Notes under the pieces: model-generated | Seen by the model: the letters and a program-made list of their open reading frames with translations, nothing else | Database searches by the model: none | Told to the model about the DNA's origin: nothing | Assembly: GCA_963662155.1 (NCBI GenBank) | Contig: OY759263.1 | Location: 25,546,048-25,610,047, forward strand | DNA: 64,000 nt | Origin: Lamellibrachia columna | Lineage: Eukaryota > Annelida > Polychaeta > Sabellida > Siboglinidae | Direction of reading: 5' to 3' | Shown here: positions 1 through 14,519 of the stretch, in pieces | How positions within the stretch are numbered: position 1 is the stretch's first letter | Layout: each line of letters starts with the position of its first letter | Position numbers and translations under genes: made by a program

Positions 1-288
1 CCCAATCAATGTCTACTAAATGTCATTATATTATCTATCCTAAATTTGATATTCATTTGGGAAAATTTTAATATGCAAACTAGAGGAATTTCCCCAAATA
101 TTAAAAAAACTTGATTCTTAGTGATTCTAATTTGTCCCGTGTCATGTGCTATCCTTAAACACAATTTGTACGGTTATGTTTTGTTAGGAACAACTCCAAG
201 TAAATATCACAGCCAATTTCTAGATACCAGGAATGAGTTGTTGATAACTGGCGGTTCTACATTCAATAGTTCTAATTGAGAAAGTCAT
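1..288. other. AT-rich flank, nothing recognised
   Basis: No open frame, repeat or splice-bounded exon that I can support is visible here. The sequence is AT-rich and unlike the minisatellite that follows. Confidence 0.3.
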
Positions 289-640
289 ATGGGAACATTT
301 CTGAGACCGACAAAGTCATATCCAGGGCTCTGTTCCATTCATCGTCAGGGCTCTGTTGGCGACATCTCCAGAGCCCTATTCCAGTCATATATGGGGCCCT
401 GCTCCAATCATCTTCCAGTGACCTGTTCCAGTCATCTCCCATGGCCCTGTTCCAGTGAGTTTGATGAAATCATCTTCCACGGCCACTTTCCAGTCATATC
501 CCATGGCCTATGTTCCAGTCATATCCAATGACCATGTTTTAGTGTGTTTGATGACATCATCGCCCAGAGCTGTTTTTTTTTCTCCATTCATCTTCCATCG
601 CCCTGTTCCAGTAATCTCCAAGGGCCCGGTTCCAGTCAAG
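289..640. repeat. Degenerate minisatellite, about 30-35 bp units
   Basis: The motif GCCCTGTTCCAGTCAT, with variants, recurs about ten times, separated by short CATCTCC/CATATCC-like spacers. Units differ in length and sequence, so this is an old, diverged array. The overlapping short open frames on both strands are by-products of the repeat and are not called as genes. Confidence 0.7.
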
Positions 641-902
641 AAGGTTATCGTAGTAAACAACGGGCGTGATGTTTTTAAAGTATCGTGGCCCGTGTGTCCG
701 CAAGAAGTCAATTATCTTCATTATGTGTTAAACATGTATTCCCTCCGACGGACAGGTTTCTACTCATGCGTTAGGTGGTAAATGAGTTGGATAATAACAC
801 AATAGCATTGTTTTCACCAGGAGAGCGAACCGCACCAGTATGTTTGTGGTCGTTCAAGAATTCGCTCAGATTGTGATATCTGATGTATGAAACAGAGGGA
901 CC

Positions 903-1000
903 AGGATCGCTGCTGACCGGGACCTCTACTTACCGGGATCGCTGCTGACCGGGACCTCTACTTACCGGGATCGCTGCTGACCAGGACCGCTGCTTACCGA
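903..1000. repeat. Tandem repeat, 32-bp unit, about three copies
   Basis: The unit starts GGATCGCTGCTGACC and ends CTCTACTTACC. The first two copies are nearly identical and the third is diverged. The stretch between 641 and 902 shows nothing recognisable. Confidence 0.8.
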
Positions 1001-1340
1001 TACCGTGATCCTCGCAGTAAGCTCTACTCGACTGACTGACAAAGAAGCAATGTGCGGAGACTGCGTTAGCGACAGGCTCTCCGCGATTCACCGCTCTTTC
1101 CCCTCTACCCGGGACGTCCCCTTCATTCGAGATCGGGACAAACATACAAACAGTATTTTATGTTGGATAATTTCTTCTTACATATTTGGTTGGGCCGAAT
1201 CAAAAGTTGAAAAGAGCAACACAAACTAACCAAAATCTAATACAGAATGTATCCGATGGTTCGATAGTAAAAACATATATCAAATATTGTGTTTCAGGTG
1301 ATTTCTTGATAGCTTTTTAATCAAGCAAGCCAAACAGAGA

Positions 1341-1465
1341 ACACCATTGTTGTACCATTGATAAGTCCACTCTTACTTCTTTGTCCACATGTCATCAGGA
1401 CATTGTTGTACCATTGATAAGTCCACTCTTACTTCTTTGTCCACATGTCATCAGGACATTGTTGT
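1341..1465. repeat. Tandem duplication, 56-bp unit, two copies
   Basis: A 56-base unit containing ACCATTGATAAGTCC and CCACATGTCATCAGG is present twice without visible mismatch (ACCATTGATA recurs at about 1354 and 1410). Identity this high implies a recent duplication. Confidence 0.85.
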
Positions 1466-2146
1466 TTTGGATGCAATACAATACAACTCAACTCAAACGA
1501 GTTTATCCGTGACTGGTTCACTCTCCCAGAAACGTGGCAGTCACGATATGACGTACAGACACGTCAATCATGACATGTATGTACATGTGATGTGTGAGCC
1601 CACCTTGAAGCCAAGACGTTCCGTGTTTGAGGTGCGTTCTATTTAAGATATTCTAATCGCGCTCAATGTTCAAAGTTTATAACATTATATTACACGTTGT
1701 GTTCGTGACACTTTTCTTTCGTACGTATTTGGGATTTATTTGGGTTAGTTTGAGCGACAACACTGTCTTAAGAGGGCCCCACATTGGCCCAAACCGAACA
1801 TGTCTCTGCCATGCCAGTTTCTTTTTATTGAAAGAACGTAATAATAATAATAATAATAATTGACTTCTATGGCGCCTATATCCTCAGGAACCTGAGCTCA
1901 GAGGTGCAACAAAACAGAATCAGTAAGCGTAATCGGAAACAGGGACGCGCAAAAGTCAGTTTCAGAACGAGGGACAACCGAACATGTATGGTGGGAATGC
2001 AATTTGGAATAGATATGTCTAGAGTTTTTTTCGGAAAATAGCAATAGTTTCAGATGTTTTCAAAGTGATAGGGAGTTCATTCCATACCCTAGGCGTATTT
2101 GCCGATACGTTGTTTTGTTGATGTAGACAAATGTTATTGCAAAAGG
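1466..2146. other. Non-coding stretch with short (AAT)n
   Basis: No supportable gene. A short (AAT)n tract lies at about 1840-1861. The sequence after it could belong to an old interspersed repeat, but I cannot assign it. Confidence 0.35.
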
Positions 2147-2149
2147 TCA

Positions 2150-2390
2150 GCCCGTACATATACAACAACGCACACATACACCAACGCAGTTATACACCAA
2201 CGTACACATAGACCAACGAACATACCCATGCATGTATGCTGATACCATATTTTCTCGGATTCCGTACGAGATTAAGGTTCTCCACATTGATGGTCTGTGG
2301 TTGCTGTCGAATGCATAAAACTCCATCCTCATCTGATATAACCTACCACGAATTCGTTTCGTTAATGTCCTAATATGTAGTGTGTGAATA
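2150..2390 (-). pseudogene. LINE reverse-transcriptase fragment
   Basis: On the minus strand the translation includes AFDSNHRPSMW followed by LISYGIRENMVSA. This matches the non-LTR retrotransposon RT block of the form AFDSIHRxSLWxILxxYGIP, which surrounds the first catalytic Asp of the fingers-palm region. The aspartate of the AFD motif is present. Only about 60 residues of the domain are recognisable and no FADD block is seen nearby, so this is a truncated relic. The clade (RTE-like or another non-LTR group) cannot be fixed from this piece. Confidence 0.6.
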
Positions 2391-2419
2391 TCCGACGTAA
2401 TATCCGCAGTCGGTTGCAT

Positions 2420-2890
2420 AAAAACGCGTATTTTTGATTAGATCATCGACATAATTGAATTTAGTCGTTAGATATGGTAAGGCCCAAATAGTGAATATCC
2501 AAAATGGTAAACATTTTAGGGGTCAAGGCTGATCATGGCTGTATCTTCCACCTTATCGCCGATCACATGACAAAGTTATTAAATATTACACATTCTGACA
2601 TGGTATCTATTTTTGATTGGCTACATACTAACCATTACAAGTCCGTAACAGCATGGATTTGGTCTGGTAAACACTTTTTTGTGGGGGGGGGGAGTCTTCA
2701 CCGAATTTGTCAAAGACGAAGACCGATATGCCTGTTATTGATAATGGAGGTAGCCCGATATCTTAATGTTATTCAACTATGTTTGAGAATAATAATAAAA
2801 TAACGCATACAATGACAAGCACAAATATCAGAAATTACCAGTATAAGAAAAAACAGCATAACATTAAGAATTCGGAGCCCGGATCAAGGT
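2420..2890. other. No recognisable gene
   Basis: A 99-residue open frame at 2504-2803 has no recognisable motif and no repeat partner in the window. It is not called as a gene. Confidence 0.3.
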
Positions 2891-3537
2891 AAGCAAACAA
2901 CTTCCTCTAAGAGGTATATCTGATGGGTTATGGTGATGATTTTATGGGAACCCTCTTTGTGCCGGGTCAGGCACGAGTGCACACTTGTACAATGGTTAAT
3001 CCTGCACTAGTCACGGGTGGTTACACACATGTCCGCAGTTTTTCTATATGAATTTATCCTTACCAAAATTAACACAAAAAGCACAAAGATCATACAAACA
3101 TATACCATGAATGATCTGACACATTTTTTTTTTTAAGTGCTGGAGATTAATGTGTTCCGCAATAATGGAATGACCCATGTGACATGAATAATTTCAGAAA
3201 GCGTAAAACAGGCTGCTGTTGACATGACTAAATATAAGTACAATACATAACATGCATGGCCGTGAAATACATCAAAGACGAGGGTGTCACACGCCACCAT
3301 TTTTTTCTAAGCGAGGAAATGGGCAGTTTTGTTAACGGGAAATTTTTTTTAATGCACACACAATTACGTGTGTCACAAAACACTATTATCCAATATTAAC
3401 TGCATTATTTTGATGATAATGTTTTTTTAACTATCGGTTTTTTAACTCATCCGAGTAAGAATGCAAGTGAAAACAATATGTACGACAAGTTATGATTCTT
3501 CACTCGGCGGTATTTCAATATTCATAACTGACTTCTG

Positions 3538-3779
3538 CTACGGTCTCAGTTTCATCTCGACTTTCTTGAGCGAGTAAAAGTATCCATGCCAGTACATCCA
3601 ATTGATGCGTGCGGAGGTACCTTGGCGGGCAAAATACGGGCCAATCAAGTTGCACGCATGACAGTTCTTGTACCACCAGGCTCCCTGTAACCCTCCTGCA
3701 CAGTGCTTTATATCGTGCAAGTCATTGTCACGGTCCTTCGTGCTGAACGCCATGCCAGCATGGTATGTGAGTGAATCTC
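3538..3779 (-). CDS. Fibrinogen-related domain, terminal exon E (orphan, inverted)
   Basis: Last exon of a ficolin/FREP-like fibrinogen C-terminal domain on the minus strand. Acceptor CTGCAG precedes GAGATTCAC and the exon ends at a TAG after KVEMKLRP. It keeps [18 protein letters not shown] (calcium site), GAWWYKNCH and the terminal EMKLRP. It is one codon shorter than its paralogues (242 against 245 nt) and remains open. It departs from the family around SNLNG, reading CNLIGPYF, and the CA-x-Y-x-GAWW stretch reads CAGGLQGAWW, so the ligand pocket may be altered. No exons A-D were found upstream on the same strand, where a gypsy fragment lies instead. It is probably a non-expressed orphan exon. 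Confidence 0.8.
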
Positions 3780-3952
3780 CTGCAGCATAAACAATGTCAT
3801 CAACTCTCGAGAATCGTTCATTGTGAACATATGACATAACACATTATGATAGGAACAACTCTGTATTCGTTAGTTAATGTTAATGCAGGAAAATTATTAA
3901 AACACACATCTTCAAGTCACACAAACTTGAATGAACGCTGTTCCACGTATAA

Positions 3953-4755
<803 letters not shown>

Positions 4756-5106
4756 TTATTTGATAACATATACCTATCAGATTGTATCACTATAAAATAA
4801 GCATTCCGTGATACCCTTGTGATAATTGCTAAATGTTTCGTGGAATTCAAATTGAAAAGTCGGAGTCCGATCACGCTCGGGTAACCGTTCTCTTTACCTC
4901 AGTAACAATTTTAAAACGTGTAAATTAAGGCTATGACACCACCACCTTTTAAAGTTGTTCTTTACAATCATTACAATGTTGACATGTTACTCTTTGAGGT
5001 AACCCCAAATATACCGACCAACATGTATTTAATATATGTAATATGTTGTAGACTCGTTCCTTTTAAAACGCGTATGATATAATTACAATCGTGAAAATAA
5101 ATTGTA

Positions 5107-5240
5107 GGGAAACTGTTTTTCAGCGAATGCAGAAAACGGACAGAATTCACGGAATCGATGATTTGAAACGGAATTCACAAGGTTCGAAAAAAAATTCCGT
5201 GATCGTGCAAAACGGACAGAACCGAAACGGAATCGATGTT
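5107..5240 (-). repeat. Conserved block with internal ACGGA/TCCGT direct repeats
   Basis: AAAACGGACAGAA and ACGGAATCGATG each occur twice within about 130 bases. The same block recurs in the other exon-E units at about 15385-15510, 31483-31612, 39450-39570 and 53180-53300. It is intronic in each case and its function is unknown. Confidence 0.65.
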
Positions 5241-5810
5241 TTGAAGAAAAAAGTAGCTCATTTCTAGCAGAAAATTCCTAGAAACGACATTACAAATACA
5301 TGAGTATATTTTGCACCACATGGAGGAAGAACTGTGGCATCTAAACAGTGTGAAGCTGAACTAAGCAAGAGCCATGACACGTGACCGCCATGCACACATT
5401 TTTGTACAGCTCGCACGTACAATTTTAATTTGCGTATAGTTAAAGCTTGTTTAATATCAGTGAAACTATAATGTTATTTTCTTAATATAAATTATATGAA
5501 ACCTGGCAAATGTATGCGTTTATTTAATGGGTTAATCGCGTGATTGATAAAGGGCGCAAGCCATATCGCGGCTAGGACAAATTCCTTCTCTCGCCACTTA
5601 GTAGTCAATACCGACAATTAAAATACGCACCATAAAACATGAATAGATGGTCAGAATACATTTTCGACCATTTAGACAATTGTTCTTGACATCAAAATAG
5701 TATTTAGAAGTTCAGAAAGTGCATTTCGTCCGATTATGTCTTGTCATTCGTTTGCACGCAGCAGTAAACGATTGCTAAAGTAGCAACACAATTGTCTCCC
5801 GTTCGTTGTC

Positions 5811-5860
5811 TACTGATGGCAGTGGACTAACCATGGTTTGTCCACTGTGCGCCATCAGTA
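5811..5860. repeat. Long palindrome in the exon-E unit
   Basis: TACTGATGGC, AGTGGAC and TAACCA are mirrored by TGGTTT, GTCCACT and GCCATCAGTA around a central CCATGG. This makes a near-perfect inverted repeat of about 50 bases. Equivalent hairpins lie at 14755-14786, 30986-31026 and 52587-52625. Confidence 0.8.
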
Positions 5861-6124
5861 AATTCAATAATGTACTAATTCCTTGATTTACATTAACATG
5901 CACAACAAAATTAACGCAAAGAACAATACTTATTAAACGTAATATACCATGACTGAAAATGGGGCCATGCATGGTAGTAGCATTTAAGCAATTTTTTGTA
6001 AGAAATAAATGTAATTGGGGCAGAATTTGTGTGTCTAATTCCCATTTTGAAACTTTCTCAGAGTAAAATAATTACCTTTTTAAGTATTTCAAAAGTAAAT
6101 TAGCATTTTAAACAAAGCGCACAT

Positions 6125-7530
6125 CTACTTGATGGGTAACGCACAACCTAAATACCATAAGGCAAAGCCTGCACCAGACCCAATTCGAGATAAAGTGGAA
6201 ACTGAGCTAAACAGGTTGGAACAAGAGGAAATTATAGGGAAGATAGACCGCACTGACTGGTCTGCTCCAATAGTTGTAGTGTCGAAAGCAAACAAAACGG
6301 TGAGAATCTGTGGCGATATCATGGTAACCACCAATCCGAATGTTGAATATTACCCATTACGCTATGTGGAAGATCTCTGCGCGACACTAGCCGGTTGTAA
6401 AATGTTCAGTAAACTTCATATAATTTTTTGTTGCACACATGTCAGCAGATGGAGCTGGATGTCGAGTCACAACACCATGTGACCGTGAACACCCACAAGG
6501 GAGTCTAACGTTACGTGCGTATACCATACGGGGTAAACAGTGCCCCAAGTATCTTCCAGTCGGTTTTGGATCAGACCCCGAAGGGATGGATCATGTCATG
6601 TGGTTGCAAGTTGATCTCGGCTGAGTCGGAGCAAGTACATCTCCATGTTTTGTGTGAACCACTCACACGTCTGGAACAGTGTGGAGTTCGTGCAGATCTT
6701 GCAAAGCGTTCATTTGCTCAGAACTCATTGGGATATATGAGTCATCGATTGAATGCGGAGGATATTAATCCAACATCTGAGAAGTTGAAAGCGATCACAA
6801 ACATTGAGACACCAGGAGACGTCAATCAGTTGCGTTCATACCTAGGGTTGATCCACTGCTATGCTAAGTTTGTACTCCGGGTATTTATCGTGCTGCGTCC
6901 ACTACACAAACTGCTGATGGAAGTTCGTATGTGGAAAAGAAAATACTCCAGAATGTGAAAAGGCCATAAACCAATGCAATGAGCTACTGTTTTCACAGCA
7001 GATACTGGTTGACTCTGACAGTCGTAAACCATCAGACACAAGTTTTGACGATCATCTATGTAATTAACAATTTCCATCAGTACCTATACGGACGCTTGTT
7101 CACAATGATCACTGACGATCCTCGGCCCTAAGACACCTGTGCCAACATTAGCAGCACTACGGGTGCAGCGTTGGGCTCTCATGTTACAAGCGTACATCTA
7201 CGAGATAGAGTACCGGAAGTCTGAAGATCACGGGAACGCCGAGGCATTGTTGCATTCGCAGATCATGTAGATACATATCAATAAGTGTACTTCACAAAGC
7301 GGAATGAGTTGTCTACAGAACAAGGATGTATGTTGTGTGGTTCATATGTTGAGATTATATCCACCTGTCACCAAGTGATGCTAGATGAACTCTGTGCAGA
7401 ACACAGGTGCATCAACCAAACAAAAGCGTTGGCGAGCAGCTATGTTTGGTGGCCAGGAATGGAAGCGACTGTTAAGAATACTGTGAAGAAATATGCAGTA
7501 TATCACTCGGTGAAGAATTAACCAGCTGCG
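6125..7530 (+). pseudogene. Decayed Ty3/gypsy pol (RT, RNase H, integrase N-terminus)
   Basis: In order, over several shifted frames: ELNRLEQEEIIGKIDRTDWSAP and VVVSKANKTVRICGD (RT start), PYGVNSAPSIFQ (RT), then LGYMSHRLNAEDINPTSEKL and LRSYLGLIHCYAKFV (RT/RNase H connection). After a degraded RNase H region come [10 protein letters not shown] and [13 protein letters not shown] (integrase H2C2 zinc finger). The catalytic YxDD box is degenerate and reads about LQVD. Frameshifts and stops occur throughout, and no LTR was seen. It is colinear with minus-strand fragments at 12.9-14.5, 28.9-30.8 and 37.9-38.6 kb. In this inverted unit it lies upstream of the inverted exon E, as expected if unit and retroelement were copied together. 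Confidence 0.85.
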
Positions 7531-7561
7531 GCACCACATCATTATTGTCCATGGCCCACAT

Positions 7562-7945
<384 letters not shown>

Positions 7946-8048
7946 CAGAACTGTACGAAAGCAGAATTGTACTAAGAGAGAACGAATTGATTCTGTTATG
8001 GAGGGGTAAATGTCTCTATTAGTATTTACTAGTCAACTGAGTTAGGAC

Positions 8049-9115
8049 GCGGCTGAATGAAGTGGGTTGACCCGGGAATTGATTTTAATGATTTCAATGA
8101 GTAATTGCGAAACGTACGAATGTAAAGAACCATGTTTATGAGGATTTGACGAACTGCGCCAGAGATTTTTAATCACTTTACATCTGGCGAGCTTACAATG
8201 TGTCAACTGATAAGAACTCAGCGGTCTTGTTTTACTAATGGGTGTTCTAATTATGTCAACAAACATACTCGTTGCGCAGTGGCGAACTACACCCTTTGCA
8301 ACATTTTTGGTAAAGTCACATCCATCGACAAAATGGTCGTCACAGGTACAAGCTTGTGAAAAGGAACCAGCACTGTAAAGCGAGGAAGAACAGTTATCTG
8401 TTACCATAGGTTTGTACTATTATATAAAATACTACTCTGAAATGCAATGTTAGTTCTTTGTCCAAGTTATTCGTTAAATTATTCGCCCGCCATTAATCTA
8501 CTCCGCGGCATCCTCCTTTCGGTCGTCATCCACATTTCTTCGCAGAACGCCGTGGCCTTCGATTTTATCGATTTTGGAACGTTCAGCGTTTTTTGTGTGT
8601 ACATGATGGGGACGCTTTACCCGATGTTAGCCTACCCAGTTGTGGCAGGTGTAACAATAGTTATTCAACTTATCCATAACTTAAACTGCAATGACATTCA
8701 GCACAATGCAAATAAACAAATACTCAAATATACTATATGCAACCGACACAATAGCAACCATATGGATATTGTGTCATCCGAAAAAAACAAAGCCCGTACA
8801 TATTTATCTCGTCTTGATGAAATACTACACCATGACATTAAACAAATATCCCTATTGTCCTTTTTTAAAGATAAACATTTTGTAACTGCGAATCATTGTT
8901 ACAAAGAGAATAACGACCTCGACAACACTAGGATGTAGCTAAGAACCCTGCAACAGGAAGTTCGCTAGTCGTTCGATTAGAAATGATGTTGTCTCGATCC
9001 CGGACGCGCACATCAGCTTGACTGGCCGATAAATAGTCCAGTTAGTGCCCGAGACTGCGACAACGGAGTGAACGTTTGCAGCAGTGTTAATAACTTGAGC
9101 CTTATGCCCGCCGTC
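8049..9115 (+). promoter_or_regulatory. Conserved 5' flank of FReD gene 1
   Basis: This region is colinear with 57220-58429 upstream of the second exon-A copy: GCTGAATGAAGT at the start, GTGTCAACTGATAAGAACTC, a shared TATTATATAAAA box at about 8417, and CAACAGGAAGTTCGCTAG nearer the start codon. Part of it (CAACTGATAAG to GGGTGTTCTA) also recurs at 52076-52128. The 163-residue open frame at 8447-8938 is not preserved in the paralogous copy, so I treat the region as promoter or 5'UTR rather than coding. The transcription start is not determined. Confidence 0.45.
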
Positions 9116-9439
9116 ATGTGTTCGCAAGCAACACGTCTCCTGGCAGTGTGGGTTATCGTGTGTGTCGTACATGTAACACCAACCGTGTCACAATGTACCA
9201 CGAAAAATTGTTTTAATGCAACTACGTCGATGCGTTGACAGCTATGGTGTCTCGCCTGCAGGACAAAATGGAAAGGCAGCATCAGCAATACATAGACTCA
9301 CTGGAGGAACAGGAGAAACAACACCAAGACTCAATTGAACAGCTGCAACAACAATTCAACGACTCAATGGAACAACAACAGGAATATGTGATTAAGCTGG
9401 AAAACACGATGAAAGAAAAGATATCTACACTCGAGGAAG
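9116..9439 (+). pseudogene. FReD gene 1 exon A: signal peptide and coiled coil, frameshifted
   Basis: The exon starts at an ATG encoding MCSQATRLLAVW followed by a hydrophobic VIVCVVHVTPTVSQ segment, a plausible secretory signal. A Gln/Glu-rich helix follows ([30 protein letters not shown]) that should form a coiled coil for oligomerisation. It ends at a GTATGA donor in phase 1. Compared with the paralogous exon at 58430-58751, one base is missing near 9213 (AATGCAACTACG against AATGACAACTACG). This creates an in-frame TGA eight codons later. The downstream coiled coil is open in the shifted frame. An ATG at 9104 is also in frame, but the later one is conserved in the other copy. The frameshift could be a real lesion or a sequencing indel. 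Confidence 0.75.
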
Positions 9440-9655
9440 GTATGATTTATATTTTCCTTACAGGTAGTAGGCTTTGTCATGCTATGTTTTTACATATAGA
9501 AGTATATCCATTTTACAGTAAAATGACGATAGGCTGTCTTTTTAGGTGGAAGCGTATATTTACAGTCGGTCGGTCGGTCGGTCGGTCCGGCCCGCTCCGG
9601 GACCGGTCCGGTCCGGGTCGGTCAGTAGAAAATGTCTTTCTTTCGAAAAATTCAG
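9440..9655 (+). repeat. Intron A-B of gene 1 with short (CGGT)n
   Basis: About five CGGT units at 9567-9588 are followed by decayed CCGG/CGGTC copies to about 9622. This is the same intron position where gene 3 (58925-59168) has about 61 units. The intron ends in TTCAG. Confidence 0.8.
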
Positions 9656-9846
9656 ATCTACGGGACCTGAACAAGACATGTGCATGTACAACGTCAGCTA
9701 TGAAACCAAGCCCGACTGCCACTGACTGCGCTGACCTGAAGAGGGAAGGATACTTGGCCAGTGGCGTGTACGACATCCGTCTGGTCGCATCCAATAAGAT
9801 CATTAAGGTTTACTGCGATATGACGACAGACGGCGGCGGTTGGTTG
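9656..9846 (+). CDS. FReD gene 1 exon B: start of the fibrinogen domain
   Basis: This 191-nt exon lies between acceptor TTCAG and donor GTAAGA and is open throughout. It encodes LRDLNKTCACTTSA, DCADLKREGYLASGVYDI and YCDMTTDGGGWL, the canonical N-terminal part of a fibrinogen-related domain. DCADLKREG-x-x-SGVYDI corresponds to the first Cys and strand of ficolin domains, and DGGGWL leads into exon C. The phase (1 in, 0 out) fits exon A and exon C. The product would be a secreted carbohydrate-binding lectin, but the gene lacks exon D and has a frameshifted exon A, so it is probably a pseudogene. Confidence 0.85.
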
Positions 9847-10754
9847 GTAAGATGGCCACATTTATTGTTTTGATATTATGGCGTCGTGGTTGGTATCCGA
9901 ATAAGGATTATCTATATTCTATAAACAAACCTGGCTAAATTATATCCAGTATGGTTAATATATGTAGGTCAGATTTACGCTGGAAGGTCGAACTGCTATA
10001 TTTACTTACAAAATGCTATGTTCGAAATCAATGTAATTAAACTATTTAAACTATTTAATTCAAACGCCCCACTTCAATATAATAAAAGTCATCAATGGTG
10101 TGTCTCAATGGCAAATAGTGGCAATATTAAGTGTTTCCCTAAAGCTAGGCTGAAACAAATCATACATATTTATTCATATATTTAAATAAAAGGTTGAAAA
10201 AGTTAAAACCAAGTTGTGTTGATAGCGAGAATCAATATATTTCATTTGTTTACGTAAATAATTCGCACAAGCTAGTCTATGATTTTGGCGAGCAATATTG
10301 ACATTCGCTAAATGTTTAATTATTTTCTTCATCCTCACCCTCGTCCACAACACTCAGCATCATCGCGAGAAATCTGACATATATTTATGCACAACTTGCA
10401 TTAACACAGAACAGTCACAAACCTTAGTCCAATATACACTCGTGAATTATCATCTGCCTTTTGAAGGTGCACTAAGCGAGTTTATTACTGTGAGGAGCAG
10501 ATGACCAAGACATCCAAGGTCTGCATCATCATCATCAGCATCACCATCATCACCGTTATCATCAAATGTCCACCCGCGGTCCTTATGATATGGCAAGTAT
10601 TGGTTACGCACTAGGTTTGGCGTGCAGATCCTTGCTCGACAGGTGGCCCGGAGGATGTAATGCATATTTCAAGTAGGTGTTCGTTGTCACGGGTACGTGG
10701 TCGTTGTACGTGTAGGTGTTCGTTGTCACGGGTACGTGGTCGTTGTACGTGTAG
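9847..10754 (+). other. Gene 1 intron B-C with 39-bp tandem duplication
   Basis: The intron contains a CAT/ATC-rich run at about 10525-10560. Just before exon C, a 39-base unit (GTAGGTGTTCGTTGTCACGG and so on) is repeated at about 10674-10751. This duplicates the sequence around the 3' splice site, so decoy GTAG acceptors lie upstream of the real one. Homologous introns at 26304-26700 and 35548-35798 lack the exact duplication. No gene is seen here. Confidence 0.6.
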
Positions 10755-12929
<2,175 letters not shown>

Positions 12930-14490
12930 TTTCTCACCGACGTATTGCCACAGGAGTAGACAGTACTGTTGGTGAAACAACATTCCTACTTTCCGGTTTC
13001 TTGGCATATGGATCTGGTTCTTTCAGTTTGACAAACACTCTCATCACGCACAGGTGATGGATCAATGACTGCTTCCAACAGATCCAGTATATCTCAGGCA
13101 TTGTATTCTCAGATAAAGGTCGATAAAACACATTCAGCACTGAGATCCATGGATCCATTTTTGGGTTCAATCTTATCAGGAGGACCATGATAGGAAAACA
13201 ACACTCTCAGAACATCAATGGTCTTCCCGCTATAGCAGACTTCATTGGTACAACGTCCAACCATTTGGAATGGATGTCAACGACGATCAAGTAGTTCACT
13301 CCGTCCTTCTACACAAAGCCAAAGTGGATCATCTGCCATATACGTGTGGGCCATGGCCAAGGATGTAGTGGTGGCACAGGTGGTTAATTCTACATCGAGT
13401 GACATAGAACATATTTCTCCACCATATTCTCCACAGCCGCATCCATTCGTGGCCACCTGGTGGTTTTGTTGATGCACCTGTGTTCTGCACGGAGTTCGTA
13501 GAAACATCACCTGGTGACAGGACGATGTAATCTGAACGCGTGAACCGCACAACAGACATCCTTGTTCTGTAGACAACTCATTGCGCTTAGTGAAATACAT
13601 TTGTTGATTTGTATCTACATGATTTGCGAACGCAACAGTGTATCGCCGTTCCCGTGATCCTCAGACTTCCGGTACTCTATCTCGTAGGTGTATGCTTGTA
13701 ACATGAAAGCCCCACCCTGCATCCGTTGTGCTGCTAATGTTAGCACAGTCGTCTTGGGGCCGAGGATCGTCAATAACGGATTGTGGTCAGCGATAAATGT
13801 GAATAAGCGTCCTTATAGGTACTGCTTGAAATTGTTAATTACATAGATGATCGTCAAAACTTCTGTCTCCGTCCTCCATGGTGTAAGAAAACACCGCACC
13901 GACAACTACCGGTGAAGCAACCGTGATGGCCTACGACTGTCAGAGTCAACCAGTACCTGCTGTGCAAACAGCACCTCATTGCACTGGGTTATGGCCTTGT
14001 CACATTCTGGGGTATTAACTTTTCCACATACGTGCCTTCATCAGCAGTTGGTGTATTGGACGCAGCACGATACATAACCGGAGTACAAACTTAGCATTGC
14101 AATGGATCAACCATAGGTATGAACGCAACTGCTTGACGTCTCCTGATGCCTCAACGACTGAGATCGCTTTCAGCTTCTCAGATGTTGGGATAATACCCTC
14201 CGCATCCACTCAATGTCCCAGATATTCCACTAATTTCATCCGAAACATGGAGACTTTCTTGCTCAGACTCAGCCGTGATCAAAGTGTCAACTTACAAGCA
14301 CATGACATGATCCATCCCTTAAAAATCTGATACATAACCGATACGTGGAGCACTGTTTACCCCGTATGGCATACGCAGGTAGCGATAGATTCCCTGCTTA
14401 GCTGAGCTACCACTTTATCTCGAAGTGCCCATGGTACAGACCTTGCCTTGTGGTTCCGAGGTTGTGTATTATTCATCATGTAGATGTGCG
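12930..14490 (-). pseudogene. Decayed Ty3/gypsy pol in FReD gene 1
   Basis: Read on the minus strand, the fragment gives an RT tail (VDAEGIIPTSEKLKAI, LRSYLWLIHCNAKFV) and a degraded RNase H. The integrase finger region (RNELSTEQGC, SSCHQVM, TQVHQQNHQ) follows, then an integrase core remnant (AHTYMADDPLWLCVEG). At the end is KEPDPYAKKPESRNVV. The YxDD box again appears as a VD remnant, and about 70 bases present in the 6.1-7.5 kb copy are missing. The element sits in the D-E intron in antisense, with no LTR visible. Confidence 0.8.
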
Positions 14491-14519
14491 CTATGTTTCA
14501 AAAAAGGTAAATTTACTTT

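Noticed and set aside
8447..8938. 163-residue open frame upstream of FReD gene 1
   Set aside because: The paralogous flank at about 57640-58250 has stops and shifts in this frame, so coding use is not conserved; treated as 5' flank.
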